Shown here piece after piece: positions 9,601 to 21,139 of a stretch of DNA of 26,498 bases. The DNA comes from Haplosporangium gracile (Eukaryota > Mortierellomycota > Mortierellomycetes > Mortierellales > Mortierellaceae): positions 43,210-69,707 of the forward strand of contig JAAAUF010000042.1 in NCBI GenBank assembly GCA_015499985.1, written 5' to 3'. The stretch's first letter is position 1, and each line of letters begins with the position of its first letter. The position numbers and the translations under genes are program-made. Under the pieces are notes generated by a model, which had not been told where the DNA came from, did no database searches, and saw nothing but the letters and a program-made list of their open reading frames with translations.

Positions 9601-11760
9601 CTAATGACGGAGGGGGTGAGTGTCGAGGGGGTGAAGGTGTTTTGCTCTCTTCTGCGTGTACTCAGGATGAGTTGGCATCTTCGCCGCGCTCGCCTTTTTT
9701 ATTTTAACTCAAATAAAAAAAAAATTCCATTGGAGGTTGCAGGATCGAGACAGGTTGTAGAAAACCATATTATAACAGGGGAGGGGACCATGGGAGAAGG
9801 AGAAGGAGAGAGAGAAAAAAGATATGGACCCATCCGACATGGCTACATAGCTACATACCTGCCCTTGAATACAAAAGATTCAAATATCAAGTCAATCACA
9901 TATCTCGTCCTTGTCTTGTTGTTCGTATCCTCAGTCGAGTGCTCACGATTGTTCCCTCTTCTCTCTTTGGTGGCTCTATTACTCCTTTCTTTCTTTCCCT
10001 CGTTTGCATACACACAGAGAGTTCAGACAATCATCCACATCAAAAACACAATGCAACCATAGCCATGTCCATGTCCATGTACATATCCAATCGGCATCAC
10101 TTTCTATCGTCTCGTTGTTCCCGTGCCTCGTCTCCTCTCTTTGCTAGCTTGCCTTTTTTTCTCTTGCTTCCAATCGTGTCATTTAGCCAATGCATTTTCT
10201 GCTTATTTCTGCTTCCTCTTTACGAAATCATGGCTTTGGATCTACCGCCTGTTGGTCTCCCATGCCTCACTCTACTACTCTTCCGCATTACTACTACACG
10301 AGAAGAAGAAAAAAAATGAAGAGTATTTTTAGGCATGAGCGAGATTTTTTTTTCTTATTGTTGCTGTTGAGAAACAGGGGTTTGTTGTATGAGGGAAGCA
10401 GCAAAACATCACGCTTCCTCTTCCTCCTCCGGATAAAAATCATGGCATTGCGATAACCCCATGAAGATCATCCCCCCTACCTCCTATCTCTCACCATTTC
10501 TTCTCTGCTTCATCCAATAAGAGCACTCTCGCGATCATTACAACATCATAAATCGCCAGCATCACCTTGGTAGCCATTTGACGCGTTTTGTTGTCCTGGG
10601 GACAAAAAAGGCGAACGCGGCACATGTTGTGAAAAACAAAGTCTACAGGAATGGGTCAAAAGGGAACCATAAGGGGGGAGGGGGTACAGATTTGATAGTC
10701 CTCCGTAGTGTAACATACCACACATTGTGTGTGGTCAAAGCGTGCTCATCGGGGAATGGCAAGGGCACTTTGCTTGCTTGGATCCAGCAGCATAAAAAAA
10801 TGTAAAGGGACAAGAAAGACAAGAGCTGACCATGACAAACTGAAAAGAAGGATCGTAAGGGTTTACAGCTCCCCCTTTCCCCCTTCCCTTCCTCGTTCTC
10901 CCTCCTTTGTCTCTTCTACTGTGGTTTCAAAGGAGTGAGCGTCTTCTGTATCTTTAACTGTGTGCGTGATCTCCAGTCAGGGCCGTCTCAACAAAAATGC
11001 AACTGTCCGCCCGCCTTATTCGATTTTCGCATTTCGTCACATCCTTCCCCTTGTTTTTGTCGTCTTTCTTTCTACCCCTTTGCCCTTCGCCTCCTGTCTA
11101 TTTTGTTCAAGACAAAGAGCCTGAACACATCTATTGTCCATCAGGACTTTAGTCCTATGGCTAGTTCAACGATAAAATTCTGAACAAAACAAAGCAGACG
11201 GGGGACGGGCTCTATCACACGGACCTTCGTTATTGGGATCATTGCGAATCTATTCATCGGCAGTCCAACACAAAGGGATGGCAAGTCCAGCAAGAAGCAC
11301 CTCCAAGTGTCTGTGTTCCCTTTCTGTATCTATCCCTTCCCACGTACCTCCCTTGTTCCCTCTGATTCCTCTTCAGCTCATAGCCTTTTTTTTTCTCAAC
11401 CTGTAATAATAAAAAAAAAAAAAGCATTCAACAACCCCCACGTCGGATGTTGTCTATTTCAAGATTTGTGTCGAGGTACGACTCGAAAGCAGAACAAGGG
11501 AACAAGGTTTGCCTATTATTCCACATTCCATTGTCACCAAGCAAAAGAGAAGGCATCTGTGTGCGTGTGTGTCTTGCCTCGGCGAGGAAGAGGAGGAGGG
11601 GGAATCACAGATGTCATAACTTCCATCCCCCTCACTCTCGTCATCTCTTAACGGGCTTTTTTTTTTATCTACCACCCTAATCGCCTTGTGCCCTGCGACT
11701 ACATGTTTTATTTTGGAATCCTCAGACATCACATCAAATCTACATCTGCTGTTCGTTTGC

Positions 11761-11766
11761 TTTATT
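11761..11766 (-). terminator. Candidate polyadenylation signal of the RNase H1 gene
   Basis: TTTATT on the plus strand is AATAAA on the minus strand, about 90 nt past the RNase H1 stop codon. The spacing fits a polyadenylation signal; tentative. Confidence 0.4.
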
Positions 11767-11854
11767 TTTTGCAGCGGGCAGAGAAAAGAAAGAAATGATT
11801 ATGGCAATTGACATGTGCAAAACGGGGCTATTGTTCCTTACTGTTGCTTGGAGC

Positions 11855-13202
11855 TTATGAAAGGGGCAAGATAGCCCCTGCATTCGCGAGCTTGTCTGCC
11901 ATCTCGTTTCCAAAGGTCCCGATGTGAGCTCTGACATGAGTCTATTTGTCCATAATAGTAGATTGAAGTTGGGTTAGTCTTATACATTATCATAAGAGCA
12001 GGTCGTTGTCAACTGTCATGTAGTAACAATATCAACAGAGCGAAAAGAGAGACAAAGGGCACGTACCCATTTGATGGGACCTGGCCGATTCTTGATCATC
12101 ATCAAAAGCGGCTCGATGATATCCCGATGCAAAACATTTCCACCATCGCTTCTCTTCCAGCCGTTTTTCATCCAGTTCTCGCCCCACTGTGTCACAACTA
12201 AAAGAAAAAATAAATGAAAGAGAGGCAAAGCGAATCAATCAGCATGATCATGCGGGCAGGGGTTGTGTTTGAAATAGCCAAAAATGTAACAGCGATGGAA
12301 ACAAAAAAGAGAATGCTTACTGTTGATGGTGTACTGGCTATCCGACCTGATCTCGAGCGGTATCGTGTCACTTCCACACACTTGCAATGCGCGGTAAACA
12401 GCCTACCGTCAACGCACAGATGGAATATTTATGTTAGAACACGCATTATCACGCTCTCCAATTATTTAAATAGCCATTTTCAAATCAAGACGCACTAAGA
12501 GTCTGTCCACCTACCATGATCTCGGCCCGCTGGTTGGTCTGCTCGCCCTGAAGTCTCTCACTCAGGTTGCGAGGATCATTCACTCCAAAAAAGACGCCCA
12601 GCCCAGCCTGGGATCCAACCTTGCCGTTTCCGCGAGCGCTCCCATCCGTGTAAATGACAAGCGTATCTGATCCTGAGGGCACTGTGATTCCATTGATTCG
12701 AGTGAAACTCGACTTTGCACCTGAAGTGCTGCCTCCAGCTATTGTTGATGATGATGACGATGATGCTGTTGTTGTGCTAGTGGCGGTAGCGGTGGTTGTT
12801 ATTTTCGAGTTAGAGGCGGCAGACTTTGGTGGCGGTTTGGTGTAGACTTTGGGTCCGTTTTTGACAAACTCTTCGGCTTCTGGGAGGGTGGGGAACTTTT
12901 TGAACTTTGCGCCAATCACTCCCTTCACTTGCTTCTCGCACTCTGGCCTATAGTTCAAGTATTATCAAGAAAGACAAGGGGTTAGTTTTGTTTATTTGTT
13001 TGTTTCTTCAACGAGTCAGAAGTTTCAAGACGGGATAGACTTTGCTTTTGCTTCGTTCTTAGTGTAGTTACCATGTGAAGTAAATGCCCTTAGTCTTTCC
13101 GATGTGAACGGCGTAAAATGCCTGTGTGGGTCCGCGTGAAGCGTGTGCGCCCTTGGTGAATGTCTTTGCAGCAGCTCGTGGCATTAGGAGGAGAATGGAC
13201 AT
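11855..13202 (-). CDS. Ribonuclease H1
   Basis: Five exons on the minus strand: 13202-13072, 12947-12515, 12402-12321, 12197-12067 and 11941-11855; all phases agree; 287 residues. The enzyme cleaves the RNA strand of RNA-DNA hybrids. The N-terminal hybrid-binding domain (about 29-75) has FYAVHIGKTKGIYFTW followed by PECEKQVKGV and KFKKFPTLPEAEEFV. A Ser/Thr/Ala-rich linker follows, then the catalytic domain from about 138. The metal-binding residues are D145 (YTDGSARGNG), E186 (NQRAEIM), D209 (RSDSQY) and D275 (GNEMAD), with the conserved H265. Two in-frame ATGs, M1 and M7, lie ahead of the domain, and the first seven residues plus R/K-rich stretch could act as a mitochondrial presequence. 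The frame stays open further upstream, so an even earlier start (an ATG at about 13371) cannot be excluded. Divergent from Cgi121. Confidence 0.93.
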
Positions 13203-13497
13203 GCGCACGAACAAAAGGAGAACCAGAAGAAGAAAACGAAGTTTTAGTCCTTTAGTCTGACCCCCCCCTGAACTGTTACAACTGAAAGAAAAGCCACACA
13301 AAATTTGAAGGACCCTTTTGTGGACGAGAAAAGCACAACGTTTTTTTCTTTTTTTTTTTTTTTCTTTCATTTTGCATCCATTCAAACTCGTCAACCATCG
13401 TAGCCCTTCCACACATCAGCCTTCAGAAAAGTCAAGGAACAAAAAACGCAAACGCAAGGAAATTAACAACAAAAACAAAGAGACATACAACAAAAAC
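13203..13497. promoter_or_regulatory. Shared divergent promoter, RNase H1 / Cgi121
   Basis: 295 bp separate the two start codons. The stretch holds a T-run at about 13340-13365 and an AC/A-rich leader just before the Cgi121 ATG. No consensus TATA box was seen. Both promoters must be here or overlap the leaders. Confidence 0.5.
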
Positions 13498-14377
13498 ATG
13501 GAGTCATTCCCTATCGAGTCTTTGCCTTCCGCAGGCGATATTCATATGGCTTGCTTTACAGCCGTCAAGAACGCGCCCGAACTCAAGGAGAAATTCCAGA
13601 ACCAGGACAAGTCCCTCACCTTTGCCATCGTCGAGTCCAACCTTGTAAAAGGAACCACAATCGATGTTTTCGCCCACATGACAGGATATAATATGATGAA
13701 CAGGTATTAAGTTACGCCCGAATCACAGATCTCTAAGCGTTTATTTTATTATGCCGTCATGGTTAGATCATGGACGTCTTCCAGCTGCTCGTGGCAGCAA
13801 CAAAGGCCGCCCATGATAACGAGATTGGAAAACTTGCCACCCAGACCATCGGCTCCGAAATCATCTACAATCTCTCCCCCTCCAAGAACGTATGTCAGCC
13901 CCTCATTATCCATAGAGACATGTTTTCAGCTTGGCACATCGACCTTCACCCACACTTACTTTTTTTTGCGATTACAACGACAAATAGATTGCAGAATCGT
14001 TGAAGCGGTTCGGGATCACAGAGGACACAACATCGTTGATCGCCGTCAAGATCGGGGGTAACCCAGACGAGATCATGGAAGATATGTCCCGGACAGTTGA
14101 TGGAAACCTTGTTTCGTTCTCAAAGCTCGATCAGGAAAAGGATATGGTCAAGCTTCGGCAGGTAAGAACGAACACACAGATCAAGAAAATGCCTTTCGGT
14201 GAGGGTTAGGGATAAAAAGGAGTCAAATCACTGCCGATCTGATAATAATAATGTTAACCAAAAACCTTGTACCGAAAATCGCGAAAATAGTATTATAAGA
14301 TCGATCCCAAGGTGACAGAGGACAAGGAAATCTTGAACTGGATCATTGGAGCCATTGCCATGAAAAACGTTCAATAA
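13498..14377 (+). CDS. CGI121: EKC/KEOPS complex subunit Cgi121 (TPRKB homolog)
   Basis: Four exons, 13498-13644, 13767-13889, 13988-14161 and 14291-14377; every junction is phase 0; 176 residues, the usual family length. Cgi121 binds the Bud32 kinase in KEOPS, which makes t6A37 on ANN-decoding tRNAs, and helps dock tRNA. Evidence: FQLLVAATKAAH, the family signature SEIIYNLSPSKN with IAESLKRFGI, and the C-terminal segment IIGAIAMKNVQ. The first donor needed care. The frame runs past it to a stop at 13710 (VKGTTIDVF...), but splicing at 13645 (CTT then GTAAAA) gives FAIVESNLIMDVFQLL, which matches the family, whereas the downstream donor candidate AACAG|GTATTA breaks the frame. Confidence 0.9.
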
Positions 14378-14592
14378 ACAGCAGAACACACTCACCATTC
14401 ACAAACAATCAAGCGGATTAAAATATTGTTTTTCAAACTGACTATTATTTATTTTATACCATGTTTGCTTGCGAACCCCCGATAAAAGTATGTGTTACTA
14501 CTTTAACACATCTTCTCAAAAGAATTCTGAAATGCTATTGTATGTAAGTTATTCAACGCTAGTCCTTCATACCTCTCAAAACGCATCCATAA

Positions 14593-17016
14593 TTAATCTC
14601 GGCTGGCGCTACGAGAACGCTCGCGCTGGTCAGGGCTGCGGGAGCGCTCACGAGAAGGAGATCGTTCCCTGCCAGCACCAGCATCGCCACCGCTTGGGCT
14701 GTGTTCTCTGCCGGCACCAGCGGGGGCAGGAGAAGAACGGTCACCTCCCACAGGGCTACGGGGAGCGGGGCTACGGGAGGAACGACGACGTCCGCCACCT
14801 CCACGACGGTCTCTGCTATCATCACGACGACCAGCGCTACGGGAGCGGGAACGACGACGGTATCTGTCACGGCGATCACGGCTGGGTGTGCGCGAACGGC
14901 CGCGGCGGTATCTGTCGCCACGGTCTCTGCTGCGCGAACGCGAACGGCGACGATCCCGACCATAATCACGGCCACGATCTCTGTCACGTCCTCCACCACC
15001 ACCACCACCACGGCCCATATCGCGAGGAGCTGTATCACGAGCAGGATCGAACTAGATTGATGCCAAGGAGTAAAAAGCGGTTAGCAACTTGTTTGCCATA
15101 AATGGTGAAAAGCATGGACAGACATCTATGGACGAGTAAACTTACCTCACGAAGAGTAACGACGTTTCCTCTCAACTCTTCGCCATCCAAGCTCTTAAGA
15201 GCGTTCTGAACATCATCAGCAGACGAGAACTCAACGATACTATCATATGAGAAAAGGATAGCAGAAAGTCATTAATTCTCAGGTTTCTCTTTTTAACATC
15301 TCACTTGTATCAAAGACGACAAGAAAACTAAAGCAAAAACTTACCCCTGACTATCGTTGTCCTTGTTGATATCGGCAAAAGTAACCTCACCGGCCTTGCG
15401 CATAAAGTCCTTGATATCCTGTGAGGCACGGAAGAAACGGAAATAAGACCCGGTCATAAAGAGAAGGAGAACGAGAGGAGGGAAGGATGGAGGTTTAGGG
15501 ACCATAGAGCGGCAAGACAGACAGCAGCCGTTGGGATTAAGGCGGCCTCGCGTTCATCGGTTGTCCCCGATCACAAAGGACCAGTAGAAACAGCAGCACC
15601 AAGACATTCCCCAAAAGGAAAGAGGGCAAGGCCGAAGGAGGAAGGGCCACAACATAACGAAAGCGCAACAACGAGAAAACATGGATGGCGGAATGGCGGA
15701 AGAAACCCCTTGTCGATCCTCTTGAAGAGACAGTGACCCGGGCGAATCCGTCGAAAACAGCAATAACAAATGGCCCCGAGATAGAAACAAGCGCCAAGGT
15801 AACTGACGCCTTGGAAGAAGTACGTAGGATGGAGGAAGCTCCAATCGAGAGATCTTGTCACAACTCGTAGCATCCGCATCATGGCCGGGTAGAAAAGAGT
15901 TGGGTCCCTCAACAAGCGCAGCAGCAGTAACCGTGAAAATGGCCGGGCTGGGAAGAGAGGACCATTCAAAGACCCAATTTTTTGGTTGGAAAGAATTCCA
16001 GTCTGCGCAAAGAAAGTCCTCTTGAGGCAAATAAAAGAAGCGCAAATCAAAAAAGCTATGCCGCCTTCCCAGTGTGCATGTGCGCGCCCCAGATCGAATG
16101 GGTCCCCTTGATGCGTAAGAAAGTGGCCGCATAGGTACTTTTGACTGGAGGATGGAAGTCATCCTGCAAAACCCGTCCAAGGGTGGGGTGGGGACGTCCT
16201 CCGTCCCGTTCGTTGTCCGTTCGTCGTAGATATGGAGTGGTGGGAGTGTTCATTGACAACCCCCGTTCTTGAGGAAAAGATTAAGTTCGTACCTGCCAGC
16301 TCACGCCATGAGCGAGATTCTCGACAATCAAGCGGTGCTCGGTTCTCTCTGGGGGGCGGAATCTATTTTGCAGATAATATGAAGCAAGGAATGGAAATGA
16401 GTCGTTATGGCTAATTAGACAATTAAAGGAGTATGCATGTTTGTTTTCTATCCTTTAATTGTCTAATTANNNNNNNNNNTTTTTTTTTTTTTTAGCTATT
16501 TCTCAATGCATAGTTTTATACAAAACAGGCGGGAGGAAAGAGGGAGAACAGACAAGATATTGACGTTGACATTGTTTGTTTGGGTTAATTACCTGCGATC
16601 GTCTCTGTCATCACGGCGATCTCTTCTGTCACCACGGGCAAGCTCGACAACAAGTCTATAGATCAATTGTGATAAAGCCAAGGCAAACGAGTTAGGGAGG
16701 CATATCAGAAGTGAAGTAGACAGAACGAAAATATGTACCTCTCAAACAGCATGATACCCATATGCATCCTCCAAGTGGATCCTCTCTTTCCAGTAGTTCC
16801 AGGATACAAGCAAGGCACCTACCTCTCTCCCATAAACTCCTTGCCGTGGAAGTCATAGACGGCATCCTTGGCATCTCTGGGATCACTGAACTCAACAAAG
16901 CCGAATCCGTTCTTGAGGGTGACCTCACGGAGTCTGCCGTAGCTTTTGAAGAGGGATTCGACATCACGGTCGGAGGCATCTCTGGCGAGACGGCCCAAGT
17001 ACACACGGGTTGACAT
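14593..17016 (-). CDS. SR-family splicing factor, two RRMs plus RS domain (SRSF4/5/6 or Srp2 type)
   Basis: Six exons on the minus strand: 17016-16823, 16655-16593, 16362-16293, 15418-15345, 15239-15146 and 15051-14593; phases 2, 2, 0, 2, 0; 317 residues. SR proteins bind exonic enhancers and recruit the spliceosome. RRM1 (about 1-72) has RNP2 VYLGRL and RNP1-like NGFGFVEF. A DR-rich hinge leads through FRPPERTEHRLIVENL into a pseudo-RRM (about 92-164) with SWQDIKD at 107-113, the signature of SRSF1/4/5/6-type second RRMs. Then come a Gly run and a 130-residue RS/RD-rich tail. Exon 3 is placed at the acceptor ATAG before ATTCCG because only this restores frame and family sequence. Intron 3 is 874 nt against 94-230 for the others. 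Intron 2 contains the N gap. Exact orthology within SR proteins is unresolved. Confidence 0.88.
16412..16469. repeat. Perfect 19-bp inverted repeat next to the assembly gap
   Basis: TAATTAGACAATTAAAGGA at 16412-16430 is matched by its exact reverse complement at 16451-16469, with a 20-nt loop; the next base is the first N. It lies in intron 2 of the SR gene. It may be a real hairpin that stopped assembly, or a fold-back assembly artefact. Confidence 0.9.
16470..16479. other. Assembly gap (10 N)
   Basis: Ten N bases, followed directly by a T-run. True length of missing sequence is unknown. The gap falls in an intron of the SR gene, and the exons either side join in frame without needing extra coding sequence. 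Confidence 0.98.
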
Positions 17017-17392
17017 GGTGTGTTTTTGATATTAGATAAGGTGAAGGGGAAAAGGAAGGAAAGGTGGAAGGAAGGTTGTTGGGGTGGAGATGAAGGAGAT
17101 GCTCATCTCCCGTTGGTCATCATTTGATCAGCTTAAGAAGCGTCACTGTACGATTTAATGGTCGCTGATGCTGCACTGATATCTTTCAACCACTCGGACT
17201 GGTGCAGTGGAAGAGATGAGAAGAGCAACGAACCTGTCCAACAAACGCCCATCACTTTTCATTATAACTCCCATCTCGCATCGCTCGCCTCCCCTTTCTC
17301 TCCTCACATACTAACATACTTACACATCTGCACCACCACCATCGCCACCAACCGCCTCTCGCTCTTAACCTCACGCACACTCATACTCAAAG
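17017..17392. promoter_or_regulatory. Shared divergent promoter, SR factor / SRP54
   Basis: 376 bp between two start codons facing away from each other. The SRP54 side (about 17240-17390) is C/T/A-rich like other leaders here; the SR side (17030-17085) is purine-rich on the plus strand, so pyrimidine-rich in its own direction. No specific factor site was assigned. Confidence 0.5.
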
Positions 17393-19559
<2,167 letters not shown>

Positions 19560-19756
19560 TGTTCCCTTGCTGTCTTCTTGTGGGAGGAGGAGGAAGAGGA
19601 GATAGAATTTCGACTGATCGTTCGATTGTTAATACAACTTCATTACTTTGCTTTTATATGGGAGGGGACGCGCTGCCTATGCAATGCAGTGGTATGGGCA
19701 TGGATTCAAGCGCACAGCCATAATCGAAAAATTCTATTTTTACAAATGATAAAGGC

Positions 19757-19762
19757 CACGTG
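19757..19762 (+). promoter_or_regulatory. E-box CACGTG upstream of the SNARE gene
   Basis: CACGTG, in the context GGCCACGTGACCC, lies about 250 bp before the Sec9-like start codon. It is the core site of bHLH factors (Cbf1/Pho4/SREBP-like). Single hexamers occur by chance, so functional meaning is weak. Confidence 0.3.
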
Positions 19763-19830
19763 ACCCTTCAAAATTACCTGACTTGCTGCTGGTTGGTTCT
19801 TTTTGAACGGTGGCCTCGATTCTTTGTTCA

Positions 19831-20011
19831 TCATCTCTCTCTCTCTCTCTTTTTCTCTTTCTCCTTACCTTCTTTTTCACTCCTCACACTCACCGTCCCC
19901 TTTTCTCTTTCCCCGTCCTCCCACTTCGTCCATCGTCACTCCCTTTCTCGTTTCTCTCTCACTTCAACACTTTCCACTTTCATCACTTCCTACTCTTTCT
20001 CTCACACCCCC
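19831..20011 (+). promoter_or_regulatory. CT-rich leader of the Sec9-like gene
   Basis: Near-continuous C/T tract starting with a (CT) run at about 19837-19850 and ending at the start codon. Composition matches other leaders in the window. Likely core promoter/5' UTR. Confidence 0.45.
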
Positions 20012-21139
20012 ATGGCCAGCTACGGTGGAAACAACAACGGTGGCAGCTACGGCGGCAATAGCTACGGCGCCAACCGACCAGCTTACGGTAGCAACAGCAG
20101 CTACGGTGGAAACAGCAGCAACGGCAGCAACTATGGAGGCAACAACGCCTACGGCTCCCAGTCCTCCCAGTCCTCCTATGGCCAGAACAGCAACGGTGGC
20201 GGATATAATTCTGCGCCAAGACCTGGTCAGTACGGCCAGCAGCAGCAGTACGGCCAGAACAACAGCTCTGGAGGATATGGTGGCAACCAGTACGGCAGCA
20301 ACAGCCAGGGCTATGGCGGAAACCAATATGGCAGCAATCAATACGGTGGCAACCAGTATGGAGGACAACAATACAACAACTATGGAGGATACGGTGACCA
20401 GAACCAAGTCCAGCCTGGCCAGGAGACAGAGGAGGATGTCGACCGCGTCGCCCAGCAGATCCGAGATACCCGTCAAGAGTCTGTTAACTCAACCCGGAAT
20501 GCCCTCCGTGCGCTTCAGGAGTCTGAGGAAAGTTCTGGAAGGACCATGACCCAACTTGGCGAGCAGTCTGAGCAGCTCGGCCGCATCGAGCGCAGTCTGG
20601 ATTCAGCCCAGATCCATGCCGACAACGCCCAGGAGAAGGCTGGTGAGCTCAAGACGGTCAATCGGTCAATGTTTGCGATTCACATCAAGAATCCCTTCAA
20701 CTCGACCAAGAAGAGGGAGAGGGAGCTCGAGGAGGCTAAGCGCAAGGCTGCAGAGGAGTTGGCCCAGAGGGAGGCTATCCGTCATGAAGAATACCAGTCT
20801 AAGCAGCGTATCGATATGGCGATGGGCAACGGTGCCTATGGACGCGCTCAGGGCAACACCAACAACTACAGCAACAACGGTCGCGGCGGTCCCGGTGAGC
20901 GTTCGGCCTATGGATTCGAGAACACGGCAGAGGATGATGCTCAGGAGAACGAGATTGACCAGAACTTGGATGCTATGGGTGGGTATTTGGCGAGACTCAA
21001 GACCAGCGCCCTGACTATGAACCAGGAGGTCAACCGCCAAAACGAGCGCATGACCCACATCACCTCCAAGACTGACAACCTACACGGATCCGTCACCCAC
21101 AACACTGCCTTATTGCAGAAGATCGCCAAGAAGGGATAA
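20012..21139 (+). CDS. SEC9: Sec9/SNAP-25-type t-SNARE (Qbc) with Tyr-Gly-Asn-rich head
   Basis: Single exon, 375 residues. The frame is open from 19760, but the leader up to 20011 is a pyrimidine tract, so the ATG at 20012 (MASYGGNNNGG) is chosen. Qbc SNAREs supply two helices to the plasma-membrane fusion complex for exocytosis. Helix 1 (about 138-200) contains RNALRALQESEESS and LGEQSEQLGRIE, with the central Gln layer; helix 2 (about 309-370) contains QNLDAMGGYLARLK and NQEVNRQNERMTHI, again with central Gln. The linker starts with FAIHIKNPFNS, as in fungal and animal SNAP-25 relatives. No transmembrane helix and no cysteine, so no palmitoylation, as in yeast Sec9. Residues 1-130 are Gly/Asn/Tyr/Gln/Ser repeats of the YGGN/YGSN kind, which are not a usual part of this family. 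Confidence 0.9.
   Translation: MASYGGNNNGGSYGGNSYGANRPAYGSNSSYGGNSSNGSNYGGNNAYGSQSSQSSYGQNSNGGGYNSAPRPGQYGQQQQYGQNNSSGGYGGNQYGSNSQGYGGNQYGSNQYGGNQYGGQQYNNYGGYGDQNQVQPGQETEEDVDRVAQQIRDTRQESVNSTRNALRALQESEESSGRTMTQLGEQSEQLGRIERSLDSAQIHADNAQEKAGELKTVNRSMFAIHIKNPFNSTKKRERELEEAKRKAAEELAQREAIRHEEYQSKQRIDMAMGNGAYGRAQGNTNNYSNNGRGGPGERSAYGFENTAEDDAQENEIDQNLDAMGGYLARLKTSALTMNQEVNRQNERMTHITSKTDNLHGSVTHNTALLQKIAKKG

Larger units (their letters stand above)
9073..11854. other. 2.8-kb gene-poor region with strong purine/pyrimidine strand skew
   Basis: No open frame here resembles a protein. From about 9080 to 9620 the plus strand is purine-rich (GA blocks, A-runs around 9357-9412, and a CAAGAR hexamer tract at about 9555-9600). 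That mirrors a pyrimidine-rich leader for the minus-strand gene starting at 9072. From about 9900 to 10320, and again near 10865-10920 and 11040-11110, the skew flips to pyrimidine-rich on the plus strand. ATG-TCC repeats occur at about 10063-10080. A CCAAT box lies at 10513-10517. I checked for tRNA, snRNA and SRP RNA signatures by eye and saw none. Most likely promoter, long leader and 3' UTR; an unannotated non-coding transcript on the plus strand is possible. Confidence 0.5.

Noticed and set aside
9604..10062. 152-codon plus-strand frame with a hydrophobic segment, possibly a secreted protein
   Set aside because: It starts in a low-complexity purine tract, has no family features, and its hydrophobic part is produced by a C/T-rich tract.
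14559..15101. Long open frames on both strands over the RS-domain exon
   Set aside because: They are shadows of the repetitive Arg/Ser/Asp codons of the SR protein in other frames.
15554..16180. 208-codon open frame on the minus strand as a separate gene
   Set aside because: It lies entirely in SR intron 3 on the same strand, overlaps other open frames, and its Leu/Phe/Cys/Ser-rich product resembles no family.
16593..16823. Missing coding exon in the SR gene because of the N gap
   Set aside because: Exons 2 and 3 join in phase with family-like sequence (RRFRPPERTEHR), so no extra coding sequence is needed.
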